Source of the DNA: Adenophora triphylla var. japonica
Lineage: Eukaryota; Streptophyta; Magnoliopsida; Asterales; Campanulaceae
Assembly (NCBI GenBank): GCA_022495995.1
Contig: JAFEMH010001295.1
Location: 1-64,000 of the forward strand
Direction of reading: 5' to 3'
Length of the DNA: 64,000 nucleotides
Part shown: positions 54,130 through 64,000 of the stretch, piece by piece
Layout of the letters: the number at the start of each line of letters is the position of its first letter
Position numbering within the stretch: position 1 is the first letter of the stretch
The notes under the pieces: model-generated
The model's database searches: none
What the model saw: only the letters and a program-made list of their open reading frames with translations
Told to the model about the DNA's origin: nothing
Made by a program: the position numbers and the translations under genes

Positions 54130-56044
54130 TGTGAGTACCCCGATCCGAACTCAAGTTTTGGATTCAATTTAATTAAATTTGGGCTTACACAAATTGCTAA
54201 GAAGCAATTAGAGTCCAAAAATCCCAGCAGCCCACCGATCCATTGGGCCTGCCAGCCACTTGGCCCATTATGGCCAAAAGATGTACGCTGTCGTCCGACA
54301 AGGGACACTAAGGCGGTTTAACTGCCTATGTCGTGCGACATAAAAAGCCCCAGCAGCCCACCAATCCATTGGGCCTGCCAGCCACTCGGCCCATTATGGC
54401 CAAAAGATGTACGCTGTCGTCCGACAAGGAACACTAAGGCGGTTTAACTGCCTATGTCGTGCGACATAAGAAGCCCCATCAGGATGCCTATAAATAGAAG
54501 GCACGGCTGATCATTTGGGGAGGAGGCAAGGAAGAGAGCCAAAGGGAGGATTAAATTCTGAGAGCAATATCAGTAAAATAGGGGGAAACTCTTGCCAAAT
54601 AGAGTCTCTCTCTCTCTCTCTCATACACACACACTCACCTCCCTCCTCACACACAAACACTTCAAGGTCAAGACTCCAAGAAGCTTTCTTTGTTGGTGAT
54701 TGAAGGGGTAGACACCATACTATTGGTGATTCTACCTTGTGGACTACAATAGGTAGCCACTAAACCTTTCTCCCTCTTTTAAAGTCTTTAAATATATCTT
54801 GCATGCATACTTGCTCTCATACCATGTAGAAATTGGGATTTTGCATGATAAAGGTGGTGGAGGAGTGAATCTTCAATATTCACTTCTCCCCACCTCAGAT
54901 CTGGACATTTGGCGGTACACACACCAATAAAGTTTCAATCTTTGCCTAGCTACATTGGGTTAGGAAGTGATGGCTACTTCAAAGTGGCCATAAAATGTGT
55001 GATTTATCACATTTGGTCACTAAAGCCATGTGACCTTCCCATAATACCCATATTATAGTATTATATTACTGTCTACAGTCAATAAATATGCTTGGTTTGC
55101 TTGGGGAACAAAGGAGGAACCAAACAGACTGAAGGGTAGTGAAACAGGCTCCCCATGTCGTGCGACATAGGTCTCCATGGAGATCCTGTGTCATACGACA
55201 TGAGATTCCCAGAAGGCTGCAATGACATTCTTGGACTTCAGATCTGCTAGGTTTATCCCCTTTGTGACTCAAAGCCTACCTAAGCATCTTCTGGCTCATA
55301 AGCCACTATTTGGGTGCCTAAACTCAGTTTGGGTGCAACCTATTTGATGGAAGAGGATCGCCGTATGACATAGACGACATCAAAGGCTCTATGTCATATG
55401 ACATCCGTGTTGACAAAGTCTATCGTGACTTTGTTCACTCCCGTCAATCCCAAACTGAATTTTAGACCTTCAAATAGTGTCTTTACTGAGTTGAATAAAT
55501 GTCATTTACAGAAACTGCTTGGTCTTTGTAATAGGACAATCTGACCAAGAGACATTATGTCGTGCGACAACCTCTGCCTAGGAGGTCCTGTATCGGACGA
55601 CATGGGAAGTCTCCGGCGCATTGTCTTGCCTTCTCCTTGTTATGATAATCATAATATGTAAAAGGGTGTGGCCCCCTCTTATGGCTCACAAGTTGTACTC
55701 AGCTTCCATATTATCAATGAAAATGTCAAATTTGCATTTTTCACATCGACACATATTGCACACACACTTTGAATGTCCAAAAATTGTCCAATGTTGATTG
55801 AAAGTCTCGAAAGAGGCGTGTTAGGTGAACTCTCTAGTTCTTCCCAAACACGTAACCAGACTCCCGGACTCAAAATCTCTTAAAATAGGTTTTTCAATGA
55901 TTTCCTCTAAAAACGGCGTGGTGACTCCCAAAACCAAAGTTTTCAAAAACTTGTCGTATCATTTTCAAGTAAAACAAAAGAAACTCTTTTCAAAAAAGGG
56001 GGGAAATGATACAACGGCTATTTTTTCGGGCGAGCGTTCATTCA
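54130..56044 (+). repeat. E3 5' LTR, 1915 bp
   Basis: It starts TGTGAGTACCCCGATCC and ends GGCGAGCGTTCATTCA, as in E2. U3 has a direct 126-bp repeat (54225-54350 and 54351-54476), each unit with TGTCGTCCGACA and ATGTCGTGCGACAT. TATAAATAG is at 54489-54497. A (TC)n run stands near 54604-54621. More dyads lie downstream of the TATA box at 55155, 55189, 55391 and 55558. Confidence 0.85.
54225..54476 (+). repeat. 126-bp direct repeat in E3 LTR promoter, two copies
   Basis: Both copies end with TGCCTATGTCGTGCGACATA and precede the TATA box by 13-140 bases, as duplicated promoter modules often do. Confidence 0.85.
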
Positions 56045-56045
56045 G

Positions 56046-56064
56046 TGGCGACTCTGCTGGGGAC
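56046..56064 (+). other. Primer-binding site for tRNA-Arg
   Basis: TGGCGACTCTGCTGGGGAC is complementary, with one mismatch to the form I know, to the 3' end of a plant tRNA-Arg (...CCCCAGCGGAGTCGCCA). It starts one base after the LTR end. tRNA-Arg primers are known from the Ogre/Tat group. Confidence 0.7.
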
Positions 56065-57595
56065 ATTGAAGAACTTTTTGTTCTAAAAGAATGAAGACGA
56101 TACTTGGTATATAGGTGAAAACCACTAACCTTTCTGTATCGCTCCCTAACCCGGGGCTTGGGATAAACGGTGGTCTAACAATCCCACGTACCAAGATCAC
56201 TCTTCTATTTTCTCGAAAAGAGAAAAGTTTTTCTTAAGAGAGTCTAACTTTCTTCAAAATCAATTTGGACAATTTCAACATTCACCTTGTGTGTACATTT
56301 GTGCCATTTTGTGTGCTCAAATGCACCTTGCCATGCTTTGGTATGTGACACTATTGGAAGCCGGGGCTCCCCCTTTTGCAATTTGCTCTTCCCGTTGGTC
56401 AGAATAGGGCAGGATGACGCTGGACTAGAGCTACTGGTAAATTCTGACATTTGGGGCAGTCCCCTTTTGTCATGCTTTAACTCATTCTCTTGCTTTTTCT
56501 TTGCATACCGCATAAACAAAAAAAAAAAAAAAAAACTTTTGCAAAAAAGCAAAAAAATATTTTCTAGAAAATACCTTCACACTACTCGCACTCTACCCGC
56601 ACATAGAGTTAGAACCCGGGAGTGTACGGACGGCATCGCGGAAAGTGACATGTTTCGCTGACGTTTGAGCGCCTAAAGTCCTCCTAGCCTGTGAGTCAGC
56701 CAACACTTATCCGTGACACACTTTCTACCGTGACCGGTTGGTTTTTGGCCAATACTTTTCAAAACATTTTAAACTCGGTTTTTCAAAATTTTTCTCACAA
56801 AGTCCGAGTCATGCTTCGTCTTTGAAGACCTTGGCATACTCTCCCCCTTCGTGTCGGAATCACGACATAATTCCAACGTAAGTACACGTTAAGATCTCTA
56901 CATATCTCGACGTAGGTACATATTGATTTCTCGGCTTGGCTTCGTGAGAAGTCATGACGCGTTCTCGACATCTGTCAACACGGGACCATGTCGATTTCTT
57001 AACGCATACTAACAAGAGTTATGCCGAAATTTCGCCACCAAGTGACGAGAGGCCATGCCAGATTTCCAACTCGAAAAGAGGAGAGGTCATTGTGGTCTCA
57101 TACGTTCAAACGTACGCTCGACCCTCTCTCCTCTCGAGTTTAGACGTTGACTTAGACTTGGTTTTGAAAACCCCGAGTTTGACTTGTTTTGGCTCGTATG
57201 CCCATAGGTTCGTTCTCCCTTTCGGTCGGTGGGTTCCACGTGCCCTATAGGACCTCTGACGGTATTGTCCGTCCCGGAGGTGCAATACAGGTGGAATACA
57301 GGGGGTCTATAGACGTAGTGATGGAACCCACTGATCCAAGAATAGCGTAGAATGCGAAAAAGAAGGTTTCCCCCTTTTCCAACCATTCCTAGGATTAATA
57401 AAAATCATTTTTAAACAAAAACAAAAAAAAAACAAAAAGAAAAAAACATATGCATGGGTCCGTCCTAAGCCTATCCTCTCCCCCACCTAAAACCGTTCTC
57501 TCCCCCTTTCAGCGAGCAAGTATTGGGTCAGAGTTCCGGGTGGTCGGTTAATCAGTTTATCTCCAGTCAGGAATTCGTTTCCAGCGGTCTTAGAA
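56065..57595 (+). other. E3 5' leader
   Basis: About 1.5 kb with no gene recognised. It has A-rich runs near 56517-56535 and 57415-57446. Short frames match no known family. The leader ends at the Gag start ATG at 57596. Confidence 0.6.
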
Positions 57596-59765
57596 ATGGC
57601 AGATTCGCAAGTCTCAGCGGGTTTGGGTCCGAATGCAAGTGTTGATCCGGCTCAGAGTCAGAATGTCGGGCCGTGTGTAGGGCCGATCAAGGTCGAACAC
57701 GGGGCCGAACACAGCCTCTAAATGCCTCTCCTAGCAGCGGTTACGACACAGTCCTCACATGACACCCTCGGAAGTCTGTTTGTAAACCCTCACCTGTGTT
57801 TCAACTTCTCTCAAGAAGCTTCTCTCCGCGCTGCCCTCGAAGCCTCTCGTGCCCGTGAGGAAGCCGGTTGGGCTCGCTATGTCGAAGTAATGCGCATGCA
57901 AGGCGTTGCCTTAATCCGTCACCCCGATGGGTTGTACGAAGAAATCAGGGAGGAACCCGATGCTACTATCACCGGCACTGGCTTTGTTCCACCATCCTCA
58001 CCTGGGCAAAGCCTTCACAATATGCCCCCACCAGTCTCCTATGGTGTGCCTGGCTCCCTCTCTATGCCAACTCACGGGGGTATACCAAGACCTCCCCCTA
58101 TCCCAGTATCTACTCATGGTATGCAATACGAGTCGAGGGGCAAATCAAGCTCCTTACCAAAGGTCGGTGCTCAGGACCAGTTTATGTTTTATCCCCGTAA
58201 CTGCCATGTGGTCAAAGCAACTCCAAATGGGTGTCAATCAATGGCCGTTTGGGTATACTCGTAATCAGCTTGGGACTCGGAGTCAAAGTCCGTATAACAA
58301 AGACGGGTCACGTCCAACCCAACCTTCGGTGGTCGGGCTTTATGGCTCCTCATGATCAATCCAATCAGCAGCAGAGCGGGTATCGCCTGTCGGGAAGCCA
58401 GATTTGCCAGGATCAGATCCCGCAATATCCGCAACCCCAATTCCAAAACAACATCCCTCAGCCAACGGTTTGTTCTCCTCTCACCTAGCATTTGTACGGT
58501 TCCGCCCCGTATTTGGCTCCGTGCACAAATATCAGGTCCCCTGCCCATGGTCAGGTCGGCAACCCCAAGCATGCTTGGACCCCTAATCCCAACGCCGCCT
58601 TAATGGGTATGACATGTACGGAATAGAATCCCCAAAGCTTGGTTTATTGGACAAAGAATGTCGCATGCCCAAGACTTTTGGTCTTCCTTCTACCGACTTG
58701 CCCATCAGACCCATGCCAGAATTTCCAGTACCATCTTCAACGGTAGCTCCAACTGTAGGGCAAACCCCATCTTCCGAAGTTTCATGTTTGAAGGAAGAGT
58801 TGAAGTATGTGAAAGAACAGTTGCACAAGATGACTTTTGGGTCAGACATGGTCAATTCTGTAGAGCTCAAGGACTCTAAGGCCCTCCCGAAGAACTTCAA
58901 AATGCCCCCCATAACTAAGTTTGAAGGCTCCACATGCCCTAAAACTCACATGAATAGCTACATCATGTCAATGGGTGCCAAAGGGGCCACCGAAGAGATG
59001 CTAGCCCTTTACTTTCACTTATCCCTCGATGACTCTCCTTTGAGATGGTTCCTAGGTCTTAAACCGGATGCGAGGGCTACGTGGTCCCAGATCAGTGATG
59101 CCTTTTTGGACAAATACAAAGGAAGTGTCGAGTGGTACACCACTCGTAGTGATTTGATCGGCACCATCCAGAGGCACGATGAGTCTGTAACAGACTTTTA
59201 TAAGTGGTGGAACAAGAAGCTTAATGAGTTGGCTCACCCAATTCCCCTCTCTGATGAGAATTCCATCTTCCTTTCATGTGTCAAGCCATCCGTCAGGGAA
59301 GCCATTGGCCGGGGGTACTACCCGAATCTGCGAGAAATGGTGAGTGCAGGGGCTGAAAGCGAGAATGCTACCTATTCCATTGTTCCAAGCTCTACCCCTG
59401 TCGCTCCAAAGGGTAAAGAAACTGCTGTCTCTAACACCGTTAACTACATTCAAGGGGAGAAGAGCCAGTTATCTGGCCTTGGTGGAGGAAGGCCCCAGCG
59501 GCAGAAATTCGATGATTTGGGGATGCCAACTGAGGAGGCATTTAATGGTTTGGTAAAGGCTGGGTTGATCAAGCCTCTGGATAATTACAACCCGGTCAAG
59601 GCAAACCCCAATCTGGACACTAGCAAGTTTTGCCTCTACCATCAGTACCCTGGACATGTTACAAATGACTGCGTCCCTTTAAAGATGCTCATCCAAAGGC
59701 TTATTGATGAGGGGAAGATCGAGAAGGCTCCTCGCCCCAATGTGATTACCAATCCACTTCCGTGA
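57596..59765 (+). pseudogene. E3 Gag with capsid domain and CHHC knuckle, N-terminal part broken
   Basis: ATG at 57596 (MADSQVSAGLGPNAS). A stop at 57719-57721 and frame changes near 58260-58610 break the Pro/Gln-rich N-terminal third. From 58614 the frame is open for 383 codons: coiled-coil-like SCLKEELKYVKEQLHKMTFG, then the capsid with FEGSTCPKTHMNSYIMSMGA, PDARATWSQISDAFLDKYKG and ESVTDFYKWWNKKL. A DLGMPTEEAFNGLVKAGLIK linker leads to the knuckle CLYHQYPGHVTNDC (C-X2-H-X4-H-X4-C). It ends at a TGA at 59763-59765, with no protease after it. Packaging of element RNA is the expected role. Confidence 0.8.
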
Positions 59766-61237
59766 TCTTCACCAGAACCCAGGGCCCTCCCATCCAATAT
59801 TAATACAACTCAATCGGCCTTTGTAGGATCTAGATTGTCTGTTTGTTTCTTTCATGAATGTCCTTTATCGGACAAGAGTCTGTCAAGTCCACGTTGGACT
59901 AGTTTTTTCTTCTAATAATAAAAGTCTTTGTTTCTTTTCCTGCTAGACTCGAGACATCACTTGCCCACCCACGTTACAATTAATTGAAATGGTCTTATCC
60001 TAGATGATCACCTTTGCTGCTCAATCGCTAATGCTTTGAAATAACTCATGTTTAAATTAATCGGAGTGAGAAAATCAATTAATATTCTTCTCAAATTGGG
60101 GCTTACCAACTCCCCATCTTGCATCTCATATGCTCACATTATCCCCATCATTTCGTTGACCAAAAATTTGCATGAATCTTTCTCATTTAAAGCTTAAGCA
60201 AGCAACGAAGACTTAATTTCATTTAGGTCATCCGGTAGGGATTGCGGTTGAAGCCTTTCACCCTAGGGAAGCCATTACCTCACCCTCACCAAATAATATC
60301 CCCTCATTTCAAGATCGGCATGTTTTGAAACCCTGTTTAGCCATCATATTTCCTCCTTGCTAAGAGAAGTCCAAGCAATGCCAAGAAGTTAGCTTCGAGA
60401 GTTCGCAATGCATAAAACATTCAAGTCATGAAGGAAGGAAAGATAATCCTCAACTCCTCAAAGAGGCCTTCCAAATTCTAAAAAGAAGGATTTTAAATCC
60501 TCACAATTCAGCAAAAAATTCCCAACTTCTCGAGAAGCTCTCCCATGATCAAAAAAAAAAAAAAGAGCCCGCTCTCGATAGCTTGGACTTCCTCTCACCA
60601 TTACCTTAAATCAATCCCGAGCCATCCTCTCGATTTTAGAGGATATTCCCATTTCCTTAACCAATCCCAAGCCATCCTCTCAATTTTAGAGGGTATTCCC
60701 TTTACCATTACCCTTGCCTTTGGCCAAAGTCAAAATTTGAAATCAATCTTCCTCGCCGTAGATTTCCCAAACACATCCCCGCAAGCCAGCCTCTCATTTT
60801 TAGAGGTTCGCCGCAAAGGCCTAGCCGACCTCTCATCTTAAGAGGTCATGACATTCCAAATCACCCGATGGCCGATCAAAGCCCGAAAACCCAACTACAG
60901 TCCCTACCGGATAGCAATTTCATTCTGATATCTTCAAGATCTAAATCAGATTAATGCTTCATTGCTTTCTTAAATCAGAGTCGAATCCATCTTGGCTCAA
61001 AAGATCATCAATCTAAGATTATGCAAATTCAATCCTTCCCTTCGACACTTCATGTGAGCATATTTCATTTCTCCTCCGCAAACACTTGCCGTGGATGTCC
61101 CACTGGGGCTTCGCATCCGTGTCTTTCATCGACACTCCAAGGGGACATATTTTTCAACTCTCCCATCCTTAAAATCCTCAAAGGTCATCAGAACCTCGAA
61201 TTTCAAGATTCATTCTCTTCTCAATCGGGACTCGCCC
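59766..61237 (+). other. E3 region where pol would be: no coding signal
   Basis: No protease, RT or integrase motif in any frame. It has CCTCTCANTTTTAGAGG-type short dyads repeated near 60612-60840 (CATCCTCTCGATTTTAGAGG and similar), four copies or so. Otherwise nothing recognised. Confidence 0.6.
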
Positions 61238-61283
61238 GAACTACGGCGACCTGAGCTCCTCATCATGGAGGGAAACGTAGGCA
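61238..61283 (+). other. Two-stem conserved motif, type A, E3
   Basis: Outer stem CTACG/CGTAG, inner CTCC-TCATCAT-GGAG. A GGCAACCATAATTGGTCCGG tail follows, as in the minus-strand element (GGCAACCAGAAATGGTCCGG). Confidence 0.7.
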
Positions 61284-62290
61284 ACCATAATTGGTCCGGT
61301 TGAAATCACAAACAAATCTCAGAAAATCCGGTCTCCTCAAGGGGCGTCCCTATACACTTTCCATCCTTCCGAGTTTGATTCTCGATAACAGTTGATTTTC
61401 TCCTCAGGATTAATCAAACTATTTGTCCATATCGGGATTAGTGTTTGAATAACCCGAACATCAATAAAGGGTTTTAAGCAGCCTTGTGATCATAACGAAT
61501 AAGACAAGTTTTCAAGTGTCTCGAAAAGTCTTCTCTTTCTACATCATAGGAAGATAGAGCCAAACACTGTTTCGGTCAGCAGGGGCTTCCAGACACTTTT
61601 TCACACCTCGTCGTGTTTATACTCTCTCAAAAGAGTCAAACCCAAAGCAAGTGTGTCATACACAAATTCGGGATTCATTCCCACTTTTCAAAAAAATGTG
61701 CCCCTGCACGTATATATTTCCAAGTCTGTGACTGATTGACTAAGGTCTGGAAAGATGGGTGCCTCCTGGGTCGCGTGATGATTATGCCTGTAACAGGATT
61801 GCGTTAGACCTCTCTTCATAACATTCCATTTTGAGCCAAATATTGGATCTGGGCGATGATGCCATGGTTAAAGATGAACCTTGGGGCTGCTGTGACTGCT
61901 GGAAGTCGCATTTTGCAAAGCTGTCCTTTTACAAATGCTGGGGGCTAGTTTCCCAAGAAAGTCAGTAAACGTGACCATCCATCAGACGTCAGAACTGGCT
62001 GCATCTGGAGCACCCCATCGGTGATTCGATACTTGCTCGAAACCTGTCCAAAGCAGCCCAAAACTCTATATCCATTCTCCCTACACACCAGCCGCATGGG
62101 AGAGGATTTGGCACACTTTGCACCCAAATACATCACCAACCCCCAACAAATGCCATCCTTCTTGCCATTTCTTGGGACAGACTAATACATATAAACAAAT
62201 AAGCCTAGATGCTATCAATGGAATGCATTAGTTGCACAACACAAAGATTTTATTTTACAAAGTGAGAAGCAATAGATTAGTGCATGCATT
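61284..62290 (+). other. E3 segment shared with minus-strand element
   Basis: 61400-61750 matches 22680-23100 in reverse (AGGGTTTTAAGCA, GTCAGCAGGGGCTTCCA, AAGAGTCAAACCCAAAG). A minus-strand frame at 62139-61945 reads YLGAKCAKSSPMRLVCRENG; I do not recognise it. It could be a last exon of the antisense gene. Confidence 0.5.
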
Positions 62291-62299
62291 GTTCCTTCT

Positions 62300-62900
62300 C
62301 TCTATCTAAGAGTCCAAAGCATGACAAAAGAGGATTTCCGCGATCACTCCGACTCGGGATCATCCTCCTCATCCTCCTCGGAGCCGCTGTCATCTTGGAC
62401 GCTGCCTACCCCCTCCTCAGAGGCGATATGCTCCTGGCCGTCGCTGCCACCCTTCTATACCTCGTGGATCTCGCCATCCGGATCATCATCATCCTCATAC
62501 TGGGCCCAAGACCGGGGCTCGCCATAATATCCATGCCACTCAGGCACTGTGGCAAGCGGGGGGCTGGAAAGGATCATCCACACCATCATCATCAAAGGCC
62601 CATCTTGCAATGACAAATGAATCAAAAGTCCATCTTGAAGTGGCAAATCATCGTCAAAAGTCTGTCTCGCAACGGCAATGTTCATCATGCAGCCAGTCTG
62701 GCAATGGGCAAGTCCTCAACAGCCCGTCTTGCAACGGCAATTCGTCAGAAATACCCATCTCGCAACGGCAAATTAATAGCAGAGCCCGTCTTGAAACGGT
62801 AATATCAACCGCAAAGTTCGTGTTCTACCTGACGAATGTTTTCAAAGTCAGCCAATCACTTCAAGTGATCTTCTTGCGCACAACCCTCGCAGGTAAGCAC
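62300..62900 (-). pseudogene. Remnant of antisense PMD gene of E3
   Basis: At 62896 on the minus strand an acceptor-like ACCTGCGAG is followed by bases that match the start of exon 2 in E2 (the GLRTRGSLEVIGRL stretch), soon broken by stops. The PMD core is missing. The distal part has repeated GATGGGC/TTGCAACGG words (62590-62800), then PEWHGYYGEPRSWAQYEDDD and a long acidic tail down to about 62320, a plausible C-terminus. Position and strand relative to gag match E1 and E2, which is the main support. Confidence 0.5.
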
Positions 62901-63009
62901 ATCACAGGTATGAAAGCATATCTCATTCACCTACAAATCATCATTACTTTCTCAGATAAAGTCATTTCAAGTCATAGAGTTCATCTCGCGATCCTTTTGA
63001 GTTAATCTC

Positions 63010-64000
63010 GAACACCTGTTGTAGGCTTGTTCCTACACCCATTTGGGCTTGTTCCCATACCTCTTTAGGCTCGTTCCTATCCGTAGGCTTGTTCCTACAC
63101 CCATTTGGGCTTGTTCCCATACCTATTTAGGCTCGTTCCTATCCGTAGGCTTGTTCCTACACCTATTTGGGCTTGTTCCCATACCTCTATAGGCTTGTTC
63201 CTATATCTCGCTAGGCTTGTTCCTATACGTGGGCTTGTTCTCATACCTCGCTAGGCTTGTTCCTATGCGTAGGCTTGTTCCTACACCTCTAAAGGCTCGT
63301 TCCTATATCTCGCTAGGCTTGTTCCTATGCGTAGGCTTGTTCCTACAACTCTTCAGGCTCGTTCCTATCCGTAGGCTTGTTCCTACACCCATTTGGGCTT
63401 GTTCCCATACCTCTTTAGGCTCGTTCCTATCTGTAGGCTTGTTCCTACACCTATTTGGGCTTGTGTCCCATACCTCTATAGGCTTGTTCCTATATCTCGC
63501 TAGGCTTGTTCCTATGCGTAGGCTCGTTCCTACAATTCTTCAGGCTTGTTCCTATGCTTCTTTAGGCTTGTGCCTATACCCTTTGGGTTTATTCCCATAC
63601 CTCTTTAGGCTCGTTCCTACCCGTAGGCTTGTTCCTACACTTCTATAGGCTCGCTCCTATACCTCGCTAGGCTTGTTCCTATGCGTAGGCTGGTTCCTAC
63701 ATCTCTATGGGCTCGTTCATATATCTCGCTAGGCTCGTTCCTACCCGTAGGCTTGTTCCTACACTTCTATAGGCTCGTTCCTATACCTCGCTAGGCTTGT
63801 TCCTATGCGTAGACTTGTTCCTACACCTCTAAAGGCTCGTTCCTATATCTCGCTAGGCTTGTTCCTATGCGTAGGCTTGTTCCTACAACTCTTCAGGTTT
63901 GTTCCTATGCTTCTTTAGGCTTGTGCCTATACCCTTTAGGTTTGTTCCTATACCCTTTTAGGCTTGTTCCTACACCCCTTTAGGCTCATCCCTATAATTC
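63010..64000 (+). repeat. Minisatellite TAGGCTTGTTCCTA, runs off the window
   Basis: Units of 17-25 bases, each with (T/C)AGGCT(T/C)GTTCCTA(T/C) plus a short variable part (CACCCATTTGGG, TCTCGC, GCG), some 40 or more in all. There is a higher-order order of units: the run from about 63290 recurs near 63830. It lies where intron 1 of the antisense PMD gene would be. Leu-rich frames are by-products. Confidence 0.85.

Larger units (their letters stand above)
54130..64000 (+). mobile_element. E3: third Tat-type element, 5' part, continues beyond window
   Basis: 5' LTR, tRNA-Arg primer site, long leader, gag, then no pol, a type A motif, a stretch shared with the minus-strand element, an antisense PMD remnant and long minisatellites. 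Its 3' LTR must lie after 64000. Confidence 0.75.

Noticed and set aside
62321..62613. Plus-strand Ser-rich and hydrophobic frames
   Set aside because: They are shadows of the acidic minus-strand C-terminal tail of the PMD remnant.
63217..63648. Leu-rich membrane-like protein
   Set aside because: It is a translation of the TAGGCTTGTTCCTA minisatellite.

Overview
The window reads as plant nuclear DNA made almost entirely of nested LTR retrotransposons. The support is: primer sites matching plant tRNA-Asp, tRNA-Arg and initiator-Met tRNAs; Ty3/gypsy and Ty1/copia pol domains; Athila-type and Sirevirus-like element layouts; plant mobile domain (PMD) genes; and a hAT-type MITE. I find no convincing single-copy host gene, rRNA, tRNA or CRISPR array. 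A flowering plant, probably a eudicot, is likely; the species cannot be told.

Layout. (1) 1-22.6 kb: a large Tat-type Ty3/gypsy element in + orientation, called E1. It has a broken gag, a protease, a G-patch-like segment and an integrase C-terminal half, but no reverse transcriptase. A 7.87-kb segment (3125-10994) is repeated in tandem at 10995-18844. Each copy carries two antisense genes: one with a DUF7745-like domain and a multi-exon PMD gene. Tandem arrays, a polypurine tract and a 3' LTR follow. (2) 22.6-28.0 kb: a minus-strand, gag-only relative with an LTR fragment. (3) 28.0-35.4 kb: a TRIM-like mini LTR, a decayed copia fragment, then the 3' half of a second Tat-type element (E2: antisense PMD gene hit by a MITE, arrays, LTR), inserted in the reverse transcriptase of a Sirevirus-like copia element. 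(4) 35.38-47.43 kb: a young, complete Athila-type element with a 5-bp target duplication, inserted in the same Sirevirus-like element. (5) 47.4-~53 kb: the rest of that element, mainly a large env-position ORF with an internal promoter and a splice acceptor. (6) 54.1-64.0 kb: a third Tat-type element (E3) with 5' LTR, tRNA-Arg primer site, gag, no pol, an antisense PMD remnant and long minisatellites; it runs off the end.

How the parts work together. The Tat-type elements share a plan: gag and pol on one strand, then one or two antisense genes, then arrays, polypurine tract and LTR. The antisense PMD gene has introns whose splice signals exist only on the antisense strand, so they would survive a reverse-transcription cycle. 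In E1 and E2 the antisense promoter region carries the same palindrome as the LTR promoter (CCGCGCGG in E1, ATGTCGTGCGACAT in E2). A two-stem motif with compensatory changes recurs nine times, after pol or before the 3' LTR, even in the Athila-type element. None of the Tat-type pieces encodes reverse transcriptase, so they would need help in trans.

Caution on sequence quality: the two 7.87-kb copies differ almost only at CAG/CTG/CCG trinucleotides and homopolymers, in alternating blocks. This looks like base-calling error at methylated CHG sites. Many frameshifts in E1 may therefore not be real.
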